Shown: positions 27,380 to 36,210 of the stretch, in pieces
Position numbering within the stretch: position 1 is the stretch's first letter
Layout: each line of letters begins with the position of its first letter
Assembly: GCF_020687685.1 (NCBI RefSeq)
Contig: NZ_JAJEWM010000001.1
Location: 1,736,001 to 1,800,000 of the forward strand
DNA from: Tessaracoccus sp. OS52
GTDB lineage: Bacteria > Actinomycetota > Actinomycetes > Propionibacteriales > Propionibacteriaceae
Direction of reading: 5' to 3'
DNA: 64,000 nucleotides
The notes under the pieces: generated by a model
What the model saw: the letters and a program-made list of their open reading frames with translations, nothing else
Told to the model about the DNA's origin: nothing
The model's database searches: none
Made by a program: the position numbers and the translations under genes

Positions 27380-28318
27380 ATGGCATCGGGCAGGGGCGTC
27401 GCGTTACCGGTGCTGGCGTTGCTGCTGGCAGCCGCCGCCTGGGGTTCGACGGTGGTGGTGGCCAAGAGCGCGTTCGCACACATCTCACCGGTCAACCTGA
27501 CGGTCGCCCGGCTGGCGCTCGCGGGGCTGGTGCTCCTGGTGGTCTTCTTCCCGCACTTGCGGATGCCCCGGCGGGTCGCAGTTCGTGGCGTGACACTGGG
27601 ACTGATCTTCGCCGGCGGGATCTTCCTGCAGATCATCGGTCTGCAGTTCACGGCACCTTCGGTGTCCGGCTTCATCACTGCCAGCTACGTGGTGTTCACG
27701 GCCATCATCTCGGCCGTGGTCCTGCGGCAGCGGCAGCCGACCGCCACCTGGGTGGCGGTGGGTTTGACGGTGATCGGGATAGGCGTGCTCGCCAGCGGCC
27801 ACTCGGGCGCCGGGGCCGGCCTCGGGCTCGGCGCGGCGATCACGCTTCTGGGTGCCGGGGCGTTCGCGGTGCACATCGTGCTCCTGGGGCGATGGGTCCG
27901 GCCGGACAACGTGAAGCAGTTGACGCTGACGCAGGCGCTGACCGGCTTGGTGCTGGGACTGGTGGTCGCACCCTTCAGCGGGTTCGAAGCGACCTCTGAG
28001 CCGACGGTGTGGCTGCAGGTGCTGTACCTGGGGATCTTCTGCGGCGCCGTCACCCTCTTCCTCCAGAGCTGGGCGCAGAGCTACGTCCCCGCCACCCCGA
28101 GCGCCATCATCATGTGCTCCGAGCCGGTGTGGTCCGCCGTCCTCGCGATCAGCTTTGGGCTGGAGCCGTTGACGTTCACGATGGTGACCGGCGGCGCGCT
28201 CGTCGTCGGTGCCCTCCTGCTGACCTCGCTTCCGCGGAAGCGCCGGCCGCTTGCCGAGGAGTTGGTCGAGGACCTGCGCAGGCGGAAGGCTCCCGAGCGC
28301 ACCCGACGGAACCCCTGA
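27380..28318 (+). CDS. EamA/DMT-superfamily transporter
   Basis: A 312-residue membrane protein with ten predicted helices in two EamA halves: LLLAAAAWGSTVVVAKSAF opens the first and AITLLGAGAFAVHIVLLGRW the second. Late PATPSAIIMCSEPVWSAVLA is the usual final-half signature. Members export metabolites or drugs; the substrate is unknown here. The ATG at 27380 has no ribosome site, but TATCCT lies 6 nt before it, suggesting a separate leaderless promoter in the 28-nt gap after the kinase gene. A charged Arg/Lys tail ends the protein. Confidence 0.88.
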   Translation: MASGRGVALPVLALLLAAAAWGSTVVVAKSAFAHISPVNLTVARLALAGLVLLVVFFPHLRMPRRVAVRGVTLGLIFAGGIFLQIIGLQFTAPSVSGFITASYVVFTAIISAVVLRQRQPTATWVAVGLTVIGIGVLASGHSGAGAGLGLGAAITLLGAGAFAVHIVLLGRWVRPDNVKQLTLTQALTGLVLGLVVAPFSGFEATSEPTVWLQVLYLGIFCGAVTLFLQSWAQSYVPATPSAIIMCSEPVWSAVLAISFGLEPLTFTMVTGGALVVGALLLTSLPRKRRPLAEELVEDLRRRKAPERTRRNP

Positions 28319-28352
28319 CCCTAGGATGGGAAATGTTGTCCTGTGAGGGGGT

Positions 28353-29606
28353 TTGGCGATCGTGGATTCGTCATTGTTGGTGCTGGTCACCGTGCTGGTC
28401 GTGCTCGGGGTCGCCATCGGCGTCTTCTTCATCGTCCGCAAGCAGCAGTACCTCGCCGCTGTGCGTGCCCGAGGCTGGACGTGGGTGGAGAGGCCCGACG
28501 TCGGTATCGTCGTCGGGCTGAACAACCCTCCCTTCGGGGTCGGCTTCAACCGCAGCGTGGACGACCAGGTCCTCGGGACCTCCCGGAGCGGAGTCGGATT
28601 CCAGGCCTTCCGCTACCGCAGCGACACGTTCCGCAGCGGGGGGTACGTCATCACGATGCGGTTGCCCAAGCCCCTGCCCCCGTTCTACCTGTTCAACGCA
28701 CAGACCCCTCGGGATAACGTCAGCGGACACCTGATCGTGCCCGGGCCGCTGCAGGCGGTGGCAACGGACCCGGCCTTCGGTACGGCCGCCCACCACGCAG
28801 TCGCACCCGCCTTGGCGAGGCCGCCGATGGATTCGTCCGGACGGCCCATGCAACTGGACCTGAGCATCGACCACGACCAACTGGTGATGTTGCATGCCCC
28901 TCGCGACGTCGAGGAACTCGCCAAGGCCGTCGATTGGTTGGCCGACGTGCAACGGGCGTTGGTCTCCTCACCCGCCATGCAGTTCGAAGGTCCCCCCGCC
29001 CCGCCCTACCTCTCCTTCCACCAGCGCCCGCACTGGCGCTACACGCCGCGAGACGACAGCGTGCTTCAGTTGGTCAATCACACGCGAGGCGGGCACGGCC
29101 ACCGCGCCGAGGACATCATCACCTCCGACAACTTCGGGGTACCCTTCATCCGCCTGGAGCATCACTGGGACACCACCCACACCCGCACCGACGCGAAGGG
29201 CAACGTCCAGACCTACACGCAGCACCACCAGGAGATCATCTGCGAGTTCGCCACGACGTTCCCCTTCCGGGAGCTGTCGGTGAACTGGGGGCTGTTCGGG
29301 GACAGAGTGCGTTTCGAGTCGGCTGCGTTCAACGATCAGTTCACCGTGCGCAGTCCCTCCGCCCGGTTCGCCTCCGACGTGATGCACCCGAGACAGCTGG
29401 AGTACTTCCTGCGGACCTCACCGGGCCCCTTCAGCATCGAGAGCGACGGCCGGATCCTGGTGTCGCGAAGCGATTGGCTCCCGGACGAACTCGAGTGGTT
29501 CAGCCAGTTCCTGCTCGGATTCTTCGCGCGGGTGCCCGACTTCACCTGGAAGGAGTTGGGAGCCTGGCCGCGGCCCATCGCAGAGGTGGAGAACTACTCC
29601 CGCTGA
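28353..29606 (+). CDS. Unknown membrane-anchored protein
   Basis: I do not recognise this 417-residue protein. It has one N-terminal membrane helix (about residues 5-27), a basic RKQQ stop-transfer, and a large soluble cytoplasmic domain rich in aromatic residues. It shows no Cys-rich, nucleotide-binding or protease motif. A His-rich middle stretch (EHHWDTTHTRT, then TQHHQE) could bind metal, but this is speculation. The TTG at 28353 or the in-frame GTG at 28362 follows GTGAGGGGG; the GTG has the better spacing. It lies between the transporter and the sugar dehydrogenase pair with its own possible -10 (TAGGAT at 28322). Confidence 0.7.
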   Translation: MAIVDSSLLVLVTVLVVLGVAIGVFFIVRKQQYLAAVRARGWTWVERPDVGIVVGLNNPPFGVGFNRSVDDQVLGTSRSGVGFQAFRYRSDTFRSGGYVITMRLPKPLPPFYLFNAQTPRDNVSGHLIVPGPLQAVATDPAFGTAAHHAVAPALARPPMDSSGRPMQLDLSIDHDQLVMLHAPRDVEELAKAVDWLADVQRALVSSPAMQFEGPPAPPYLSFHQRPHWRYTPRDDSVLQLVNHTRGGHGHRAEDIITSDNFGVPFIRLEHHWDTTHTRTDAKGNVQTYTQHHQEIICEFATTFPFRELSVNWGLFGDRVRFESAAFNDQFTVRSPSARFASDVMHPRQLEYFLRTSPGPFSIESDGRILVSRSDWLPDELEWFSQFLLGFFARVPDFTWKELGAWPRPIAEVENYSR

Positions 29607-29718
29607 GCCACCGCAAGCCCACAAGTTCCTTTCCGATCCGTGACTTTGACCCCCCTGTTCGCATAACGTGGGACCGCTTGGGCAAGGCAGCCCATCACCA
29701 ACTCGGTCCGGGGGAACC

Positions 29719-31227
29719 ATGAAGTTGTTGCGCGCATTCCTGTTGCCGGTGGTCGCGGCCGGCCTGTTGATGGGGTCGCAGGTCGGCTCGGCTCGGGCAG
29801 ACGTCTACACCGACGAGGGTGTGCACCTAGTCAACGGTCGGCAGTGGCGGACCACGTGTGAGCCTTACTCCCAGACGGAGCGTTGCCGGGCCGATATCTG
29901 GGCCAGCACCGTCGTGCAGGAGGGTGGACGATTCGTCCAGCGGACCGACTGGGTCTTCAACAACCTGACCTACAAGCCCTCACCGCGCTCCCTGTGGAAG
30001 AACAACCCGCTCGGGGGCAACGGGTTCTACGAGGGCAAGGTCGCCTGGACTGCCCCGGATGGCCGGCAATGGCGCACGGAATGCGACACGGCGGCCACCG
30101 GACGCAACGGCTGTCGCAGCTACGCCTTGGCGAAGGTTGTCGCGTCCTACCTCGACTCATCGGGTAACCGGACCTACCGCTGGGTCACGAAGTCGGTGTT
30201 CAACAACATCGTGAGGTTTGGCGAATCAACCTCTCCTGGCGGCACCCCTACCACGCCTCCTCCGGCCACGCCCGGGGTGCTGATGGTGCCTTCGGGCAGC
30301 GGCACCGTCAAGGCGTCCGGCCTGGACAACCCGTGGTCGCTGGTCTTCGTCGGCAACCAGCCCGTGTTCACCGAGCGCGACACCAAGACCATCAGCACCA
30401 TCGTGAACGGACAGGTGCTCCCGGTCCTGAGGATCCCGGCAGTCCTCGCCGAGGCCGAGGGCGGGCTGCTCGGCCTTGCCCACAGCACCCGAGTCCCCGG
30501 GAAGCTGTTCGTCTACTACACCACCACCAGCGACAACCGCGTCGTCAGCTACAACATCAGCGGCAGCGGCACCAGCCTGCAACTGTCCAACCCGCAGGTA
30601 CTGGTAAGCGGGATCCCCAGCGCACGCTCGCACAACGGCGGCCGCATCGCGATCGGCCCAGACGGCATGCTCTACATCGGCACCGGCGACGCCGGCGACC
30701 CCAGCCGCTCACAGAACCCGGACTCACTGGCCGGCAAGATCCTCCGCGTCGACCCGGCGAATGGCCGACCGGCGCCGGGAAGCACGACACGGGTGTGGAG
30801 CCTGGGCCACCGCAACGTCCAGGGCCTGGCCTGGGCCGACGACGGCACCATGTTCGCCTCCGAACTCGGCCAGAACGACTGGGACGAACTCAACATCATC
30901 GAGCCGGGCAACAACTACGGCTGGCCGACGGTGGAAGGAATGGGCAACACACCGGGATTCACGGATCCGGTAGCCGTCTGGACCCCAGCCGAAGCCAGCC
31001 CCAGCGGCCTGCTCTGGAAGGATGGAAACCTCTACCTGGCCGCCCTGCGCGGGCAGCGGCTCTGGGTCATGCTCGACCACGACCCCGCCGGCACCGACAT
31101 CCCAACCCTCCAGAACGATCCCGGCCGCCTGCGCGACGTCGTCGCCGCACCCGACGGCACCATCTGGGTCCTCACGTCCAACAACACCGACGACACGATC
31201 ATCTCCTACAGCCTCAGGGAGGCATGA
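29719..31227 (+). CDS. Secreted PQQ-type glucose/sorbosone dehydrogenase with N-terminal WRTxC repeat domain (paralogue 1)
   Basis: A 502-residue exported protein. The signal peptide (about 1-29, ending SARA) is followed by a Cys-containing domain of two repeats (about 30-170), a short Thr/Pro linker, and a six-bladed GSDH propeller (about 195-502). The propeller shows ARSHNGGRIAIGPDGMLYIG (catalytic His region), GHRNVQGLAW and ELNIIEPGNNYGWP, as in PQQ-dependent aldose dehydrogenases such as YliI/Asd. It probably oxidises sugars outside the cell; PQQ supply is not seen here. GGGGGA precedes the ATG. The propeller DNA is almost identical to that of the next gene. Confidence 0.82.
   Translation: MKLLRAFLLPVVAAGLLMGSQVGSARADVYTDEGVHLVNGRQWRTTCEPYSQTERCRADIWASTVVQEGGRFVQRTDWVFNNLTYKPSPRSLWKNNPLGGNGFYEGKVAWTAPDGRQWRTECDTAATGRNGCRSYALAKVVASYLDSSGNRTYRWVTKSVFNNIVRFGESTSPGGTPTTPPPATPGVLMVPSGSGTVKASGLDNPWSLVFVGNQPVFTERDTKTISTIVNGQVLPVLRIPAVLAEAEGGLLGLAHSTRVPGKLFVYYTTTSDNRVVSYNISGSGTSLQLSNPQVLVSGIPSARSHNGGRIAIGPDGMLYIGTGDAGDPSRSQNPDSLAGKILRVDPANGRPAPGSTTRVWSLGHRNVQGLAWADDGTMFASELGQNDWDELNIIEPGNNYGWPTVEGMGNTPGFTDPVAVWTPAEASPSGLLWKDGNLYLAALRGQRLWVMLDHDPAGTDIPTLQNDPGRLRDVVAAPDGTIWVLTSNNTDDTIISYSLREA
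30319..31206 (+). repeat. Direct repeat copy A (dehydrogenase propeller)
   Basis: About 890 nt matching copy B at 32178-33062 with few differences by eye, including third codon positions. Differences cluster around the RVDPA loop (30750-30800). The flanking 5' halves of the two genes are much more diverged. Confidence 0.85.
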
Positions 31228-31271
31228 ACAACGGACAACACCCGTAGAACGGGCCGAAATCAGGGGGAACC

Positions 31272-33083
31272 ATGAAGACGCTACGAGCTTTTCTGTTGGC
31301 AGTTCTGGCAGCGGCGCTGCTGCCCATGATCCACGCTGGATCCGCGAGAGCCGAGATTGACGTCTACACGACCGAGGGGACCCACCACGTCAACGGCAGG
31401 GACTGGCGCACCGAGTGCGTCCCCTACTCCCGGACCGAGCGGTGTACCACCGAGATCGTCGCGACGACGGTGGTGGTCGAGAACGGCCGGTTCGTCCGCA
31501 AGAACACCTGGGTGTTCAACAGCCTCACCTACAAGGCCTCCTCTCGCGGGCTCTGGACCGGCAACCCCCTGGCGCGTACCGGGGAGTGGGTGGCCGCTGA
31601 TGGGCGCCACTGGAAGACGATCTGCGGCACTGCGGAGACGGGAGTTCACGGCTGCCGCAGCTACGTGCTTGCCAAGGTCATCCACTCGTTCCTCACCCCG
31701 TCCGGCAACTGGGTCCACCACTGGATCCCCAGGTGGGTACTGAACAACATCGTGCGATTCCACCCGCCGGGGTCCGGGGCGAAACCCACAGGGCCGGTCT
31801 ACCCTTCACCCTCGCCCACCGTCACGGCCAGCCCGTCGCTGTCCCCCACCGCGACGCCCTCCGGCACCCCGGTCGCGACGCCGACTGCCACGGCTACAGC
31901 CACGTCCACGGCAACCGTCACCGCCACTGCGACGTCGACCTCTACGCCAACGGCAACGGCAACACCCACAGCGACAGCTTCGGCGACCGCCACCCAGACC
32001 GCAACCGCAACCGCAACCGCAACCGCAACGACAACCGCAACACCCACAGCGACAGCTTCGGCGACCGCCACCCAGACCGCAACCGCAACGGCAACACCAA
32101 CGCCAACTGCAACCGCGACTTCTTCGGGCCTCATGGTGCCCCAGACGCCAGGGACGGTGATGGCCTCTGGCCTGGACAATCCGTGGTCGCTGGTCTTCGT
32201 CGGCAACCAGCCCGTGTTCACCGAGCGCGACACCAAGACCATCAGCACCATCGTGAACGGACAGGTGCTCCCTGTGCTGACGATCCCGACAATCCTCGCC
32301 GAGGCCGAGGGCGGGCTGCTCGGGCTGGCGTACAGCACCCGAGTCCCCGGGAAGCTGTTCGTCTACTACACCACCACCAGCGACAACAGGGTCGTCAGCT
32401 ACAACATCAGCGGCAGCGGCAGTGGGCTGCAACTGGCCAGCCCGCAGGTACTGGTCAGCGGGATCCCCAGCGCACGCTCGCACAACGGCGGCCGCATCGC
32501 AATCGGCCCCGACGGCATGCTCTACATCGGCACCGGCGACGCCGGCGACCCCAGCCGCTCACAGAACCCGGACTCACTGGCCGGCAAGATCCTCCGCGTC
32601 GACCCGGCAACTGGTGGCGCGGCCCCCGGCAACCCGTTCGGCACGCCGGTGTACAGCCTGGGCCACCGCAACGTCCAGGGCCTGACCTGGGCCGACGACG
32701 GCACCATGTTCGCCTCCGAACTCGGCCAGAACGACTGGGACGAACTCAACATCATCGAGCCGGGCAACAACTACGGCTGGCCGACGGTGGAAGGAATGGG
32801 CAACACACCGGGATTCACCGATCCGGTAGCCGTCTGGACCCCAGCCGAAGCCAGCCCCAGCGGCCTGCTCTGGAAGGACCAGAACCTCTACCTGGCCGCC
32901 CTGCGCGGGCAGCGGCTCTGGGTCATGCTCGACCACGACCCCGCCGGCACCGACACCCCAACCCTCCAGAACGATCCCGGCCGCCTGCGCGACGTCGTCG
33001 CCGCACCCGACGGCACCATCTGGGTCCTCACGTCCAACAACACCGACGACAGGATCATCCGCTACGAGCTGGTGCCTGCCTGA
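31272..33083 (+). CDS. Secreted PQQ-type glucose/sorbosone dehydrogenase with WRTxC repeat domain and Thr/Ala linker (paralogue 2)
   Basis: A 603-residue paralogue of the preceding gene. It has a signal peptide (ending SARA), the two-repeat Cys domain (WRTEC, then WKTIC), and a long Thr/Ala/Pro linker (about 175-290) built from tandem TATATA-like units, then the same GSDH propeller to the end. The linker is typical of exposed, possibly glycosylated or wall-spanning segments. The GGGGGAACC ribosome site is shared exactly with paralogue 1, showing tandem duplication. The 3' end overlaps the threonine aldolase gene by 22 nt. Same predicted activity; the longer linker may place the enzyme further from the membrane. 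Confidence 0.82.
   Translation: MKTLRAFLLAVLAAALLPMIHAGSARAEIDVYTTEGTHHVNGRDWRTECVPYSRTERCTTEIVATTVVVENGRFVRKNTWVFNSLTYKASSRGLWTGNPLARTGEWVAADGRHWKTICGTAETGVHGCRSYVLAKVIHSFLTPSGNWVHHWIPRWVLNNIVRFHPPGSGAKPTGPVYPSPSPTVTASPSLSPTATPSGTPVATPTATATATSTATVTATATSTSTPTATATPTATASATATQTATATATATATTTATPTATASATATQTATATATPTPTATATSSGLMVPQTPGTVMASGLDNPWSLVFVGNQPVFTERDTKTISTIVNGQVLPVLTIPTILAEAEGGLLGLAYSTRVPGKLFVYYTTTSDNRVVSYNISGSGSGLQLASPQVLVSGIPSARSHNGGRIAIGPDGMLYIGTGDAGDPSRSQNPDSLAGKILRVDPATGGAAPGNPFGTPVYSLGHRNVQGLTWADDGTMFASELGQNDWDELNIIEPGNNYGWPTVEGMGNTPGFTDPVAVWTPAEASPSGLLWKDQNLYLAALRGQRLWVMLDHDPAGTDTPTLQNDPGRLRDVVAAPDGTIWVLTSNNTDDRIIRYELVPA
31961..32089 (+). repeat. In-frame tandem repeat in the linker of paralogue 2
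   Basis: A 51-nt unit at 31961-32011 recurs exactly at 32039-32089, a 78-nt (26-codon) offset. Between and within them ACCGCA-type 6-nt units recur. The repeat keeps the reading frame, so length changes by slippage would only alter the linker. Confidence 0.85.
32178..33062 (+). repeat. Direct repeat copy B (dehydrogenase propeller)
   Basis: Near-identical partner of 30319-31206, lying 1.86 kb downstream in the same orientation. Recombination between the copies would delete one gene and leave an intact hybrid. Confidence 0.85.
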
Positions 33084-34099
33084 TCCGTCAGGAGTGCGCC
33101 GAGGATCCGTCCAGCCTCGGCGCACTCCTCGAGCGTGGCGTCCAGATGGGTGACGGCTCGCAGACTTGTTGGCCCCAGGACGCTGAGCCGCACGTCCCGG
33201 TCCGCGAGCTGAGCGGCCACTGCCCGGGCGTCGTCGGTACGTACCAGGACAATATTGGTCTCGACACCGGACGGGTCGACCGCCCATGGGGCGGCCTGCG
33301 CCACGGCGTCGGCGAAGGCCCGGGCGGAGGCGTGGTCGTCGGCCGTCCGCGGGAGGTGATGCTGCAGGGCCCAGAGTCCGGCGGCCGCGAGGCCACCCGC
33401 CTGGCGCCAGCCGCCACCGAGCCGCTTGCGCTGCACGCGGGCCCGGGCGATGTCGTCGCGGGTGCCCACCAGGACGGTGCCTATGGGTGCGCCGAGACCC
33501 TTGGACAGGCACAGGCTGACGGTGTCGAACAGGGCGCCGTAGTCAGCCAGCGCCCTTCCGGTCACCGCGGCCGCGTTGGCCAGGCGTGCGCCGTCGAGGT
33601 GACGCCTGATGCCCAGACCGCCGAGTTCCCGGGAGAGCCTGGAGACCTCGTCGAAGTCCTGGACGGTGCCGCCCCCGAAGTTGCTGGAGTCCTCGACGGC
33701 GACGCAGGCGGTCTCCACCAGGTACGGACCGCAGTCGACCGCCAGCATCTCCAGCACCCGGTCGGCAATGACTCTCCCCCGATCGGAGGTCCAGGTGCGC
33801 ATCGTGACGCCATGCAGACCCGCGTGCGCGCCCATCTCCGCGCGGGCTACGTGGGCGATGCCGTCGCAGAGCACCTCGGATCCGACGGGTGTGTGCAGCC
33901 AGATCCCCAGCAGGTTGGCCATGGACCCGGTCACGCAGAACAGCCCGGCCTCGTGGCCAAGGAGTTCCGCCGCACGGGCCTCGAGCTCGGCCACCGTCGG
34001 GTCCTCGGCGTAGACGTCGTCGCCGACGGCGGCAGCTGCCATCGCTTCCAGCATTCCGGGCGACGGCCTGGTGACCGTGTCGCTTCGGAGGTCGATCAC
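33062..34099 (-). CDS. ltaE: Low-specificity L-threonine aldolase
   Basis: A PLP-dependent fold-type I enzyme of 345 residues that cleaves threonine or allo-threonine to glycine and acetaldehyde. It opens IDLRSDTVTRPSPGM, the family hallmark. The PLP-binding Lys is in SLCLSKGLGAPIG (about residue 198), and HLDGARLANA (about 168) carries the cofactor-contacting Asp and Arg. The GTG start overlaps the aroG stop by 4 nt (GTGA), so it is the last gene of the aroG unit. It overlaps the dehydrogenase gene on the opposite strand by 22 nt. Confidence 0.92.
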   Translation of the reverse strand: MIDLRSDTVTRPSPGMLEAMAAAAVGDDVYAEDPTVAELEARAAELLGHEAGLFCVTGSMANLLGIWLHTPVGSEVLCDGIAHVARAEMGAHAGLHGVTMRTWTSDRGRVIADRVLEMLAVDCGPYLVETACVAVEDSSNFGGGTVQDFDEVSRLSRELGGLGIRRHLDGARLANAAAVTGRALADYGALFDTVSLCLSKGLGAPIGTVLVGTRDDIARARVQRKRLGGGWRQAGGLAAAGLWALQHHLPRTADDHASARAFADAVAQAAPWAVDPSGVETNIVLVRTDDARAVAAQLADRDVRLSVLGPTSLRAVTHLDATLEECAEAGRILGALLTDQAGTSS

Positions 34100-35481
34100 A
34101 GGTCGCGGGCCTCGAACGCCTGCAGCGGGTTCTTCCGCCGCAACCGGCCCTCGCGAAGCCTGGTGGCGACGGTGAAGGCCAGTTCGAGCGACTGGTTGCG
34201 GTTGAGCCGGGGATCACAGACAGTTTCGTAGCGGCTGGCCAGGTCATCCTCGGACAACTGGATCGAGCCACCGACACATTCCGTGACGTCGTCACCCGTG
34301 AGCTCCACGTGGATGCCGCCGGGCCAGGTGCCGAGCTTGTCGTGGACGTCGAAGAAGCCGTTGACCTCCTCGACGACGTCGACGAACGCGCGGGTCTTGT
34401 ACCCGTTGGCGGCCTCGAAGGTGTTGCCGTGCATCGGATCACACACCCAGGCCACCTTGCGACCAGTCGCCTCCACGCCGGCGATCACGTCCGGCAGGAC
34501 GTCGCGGACCTTGCCGGCACCCATGCGGGTGATGAACGTGATGCGACCGGGGATCCGGTCGGGGTCCAGCCGATCAGCCAATGCGATCGCCTGTTCCGGG
34601 GTGGTGGTGGGTCCGAGCTTGATTCCAAGCGGGTTCTGGACGCGGCGGAGCAGCTCCACGTGGGCACCGTCGAGCTGGCGGGTGCGTTCCCCGATCCAGA
34701 GCATGTGCCCCGAGGTGCCGTACAGCTGCTGGCTGCGCGAGTCGACGCGGGTGAGGGCGCGCTCGTACTCCAGGAGAAGCGCCTCGTGGCTGGCGTAGAA
34801 GTCGATCTCCGACAGTGCCCGGTCGTCCACCCCGCAGGCGACCATGAACGCCAGCGCGCGGTCGATCTCGGAAGCCAGTTCCTCGTACTCCTGCTCCACC
34901 TGGGAGTTCCCGACGAAGTCGCGGTTCCAGGTGTGGACGCCGCGAAGGTCGGCAAAACCGCCCTTGACGAAGGCCCGGACCAGGTTGAGGGTGGCCGAGG
35001 AGGCGTTGTAGACCCGCACAAGACGACGCGGGTCGTGCACGCGCGCGTCGGCGTCGAAGTCGAAACCGTTGATGGCATCACCGCGGTAGGACGGGAGCGT
35101 CAGCTCGCCGCGGGTCTCCGAGTCGTTGCTGCGCGGCTTGGCGTACTGGCCGGCGATCCGGCCCACCTTCACCACGGGAACCTGCGCAGCGTAGGTGAGC
35201 ACCACCGCCATCGACAGCTGCACCATGAGCTTGCCCTTGATGTTGTCGGCTGTCACAGCGTCGAACGACTCCGCACAGTCACCTCCTTGGAGGAGGAAGG
35301 CACGTCCGGCCGCGACCTCGGCCAGCTTGTCACGCAGATCGTCGCACTCCCCTGCGAACACCAGCGGCGGCAGCTTCTCGATCTGATCGATCACCCGGTC
35401 CACCGCAGTTACGTCGGGATAGGTCGGCTGCTGGACCATCGGCAGCGCGCGCAATTCTTCCCTGGACATGTTGGTGGACAT
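34096..35481 (-). CDS. aroG: Class II 3-deoxy-D-arabino-heptulosonate 7-phosphate synthase
   Basis: The first enzyme of the shikimate pathway, joining phosphoenolpyruvate and erythrose 4-phosphate. The 461-residue length equals that of mycobacterial AroG. Metal ligands of class II enzymes are visible: Cys in QGGDCAESFD, His in CDPMHGNTFE, Glu in HVELTGDD and Asp in RYETVCDPRLN. The ATG at 35481 is preceded at 7 nt by TAGCCT, suggesting a leaderless mRNA; a later ATG at 35469 is possible. It is coupled to the aldolase gene downstream. Confidence 0.95.
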   Translation of the reverse strand: MSTNMSREELRALPMVQQPTYPDVTAVDRVIDQIEKLPPLVFAGECDDLRDKLAEVAAGRAFLLQGGDCAESFDAVTADNIKGKLMVQLSMAVVLTYAAQVPVVKVGRIAGQYAKPRSNDSETRGELTLPSYRGDAINGFDFDADARVHDPRRLVRVYNASSATLNLVRAFVKGGFADLRGVHTWNRDFVGNSQVEQEYEELASEIDRALAFMVACGVDDRALSEIDFYASHEALLLEYERALTRVDSRSQQLYGTSGHMLWIGERTRQLDGAHVELLRRVQNPLGIKLGPTTTPEQAIALADRLDPDRIPGRITFITRMGAGKVRDVLPDVIAGVEATGRKVAWVCDPMHGNTFEAANGYKTRAFVDVVEEVNGFFDVHDKLGTWPGGIHVELTGDDVTECVGGSIQLSEDDLASRYETVCDPRLNRNQSLELAFTVATRLREGRLRRKNPLQAFEARDL

Positions 35482-35488
35482 GGCGGTC

Positions 35489-35494
35489 AGGCTA
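35489..35494 (-). promoter_or_regulatory. -10 element of aroG (leaderless)
   Basis: TAGCCT on the minus strand lies exactly 7 nt before the ATG at 35481; no ribosome site exists there. Confidence 0.45.
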
Positions 35495-35541
35495 CCGCAC
35501 AATGCAAAACAGTCCGCACGGGGCGACCGGGCGTGGAACGC

Positions 35542-36210
35542 TCACTCGTTGGGGTCGTGCAGGCCCTGGTCGATGGCGTAGAGCGTCAGTTCGACGCGGT
35601 TGTGCAACTGCAACTTGCGCAGCACGTTCTGGACGTGGTTCTGGACGGTGCGGTGCGAGACGAACAGCTCCTCGGCGATCTCCCGGTATGCCAGACCCTT
35701 GGCGACTCGGCGCAGCACGTCGATCTCCCGGGTGGTGAGCACCGGCCCCTCCTCGTTGTGGGCCCTGGCCACGTTGACCATCCGGCGGAACTCGCCCAGG
35801 ACCAGCCCCGCCAGGCCGGGAGTGAAGACCGCGTCGCCCACGGCGGTGCGCTGCACCCCTTCGATCAGTTCAGCCTTTGAAGCGGACTTCACCAGATATC
35901 CCTTGGCGCCGGCCTTCATGGCGCGCAGCACGTCGTCGCGTTCCCCCGAGGCGGACATCACGAGCACGTGCAGGTCCGGGAACTCCTGGAGCAGGATCTC
36001 GGTGCAGGAGGCCCCGTCGGGATCGGGGATCTGGAGGTCCATCACGACGACCTGGGGCTTGGTGGCCCGTGCCCGTTGCAGGCACTCCGTGCCGTTCTTG
36101 GCGACGGCGACGATCTCGAACCCCACCTCCGTGAGGTCCTCGCTCAGCGCGTCGATCCACATCGGGTGGTCGTCGACGAGCATCACTCGCTTGCGTACCT
36201 CTTCAGTCAC
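35542..36210 (-). CDS. NarL/LuxR-family response regulator, partner of the MacS-type kinase
   Basis: A 222-residue regulator. The receiver has VMLVDDHPMW at the start, the phosphorylated Asp in VVVMDLQIPD (about residue 55) and the conserved Lys in GYLVKSASK (about 105). The C-terminal HTH is LAYREIAEELFVSHRTVQNHVQNVLRKL (split by families as LuxR-type). The GTG at 36210 overlaps the kinase stop by 4 nt, so the pair is translationally coupled. In corynebacteria the homologous MacRS system responds to envelope stress; that role is inferred here. Confidence 0.9.
   Translation of the reverse strand: MTEEVRKRVMLVDDHPMWIDALSEDLTEVGFEIVAVAKNGTECLQRARATKPQVVVMDLQIPDPDGASCTEILLQEFPDLHVLVMSASGERDDVLRAMKAGAKGYLVKSASKAELIEGVQRTAVGDAVFTPGLAGLVLGEFRRMVNVARAHNEEGPVLTTREIDVLRRVAKGLAYREIAEELFVSHRTVQNHVQNVLRKLQLHNRVELTLYAIDQGLHDPNE

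Noticed and set aside
31900-32110. Short repeats resembling a CRISPR array
   Set aside because: The units are 6-nt and 51-nt in-frame repeats encoding a Thr/Ala linker; there are no regular spacers or cas genes.
31733-34231. 832-codon open frame crossing the second dehydrogenase and the aldolase gene
   Set aside because: It crosses two well-supported genes in other frames and its Arg/His/Gln-rich product is typical of a shifted frame in GC-rich DNA.
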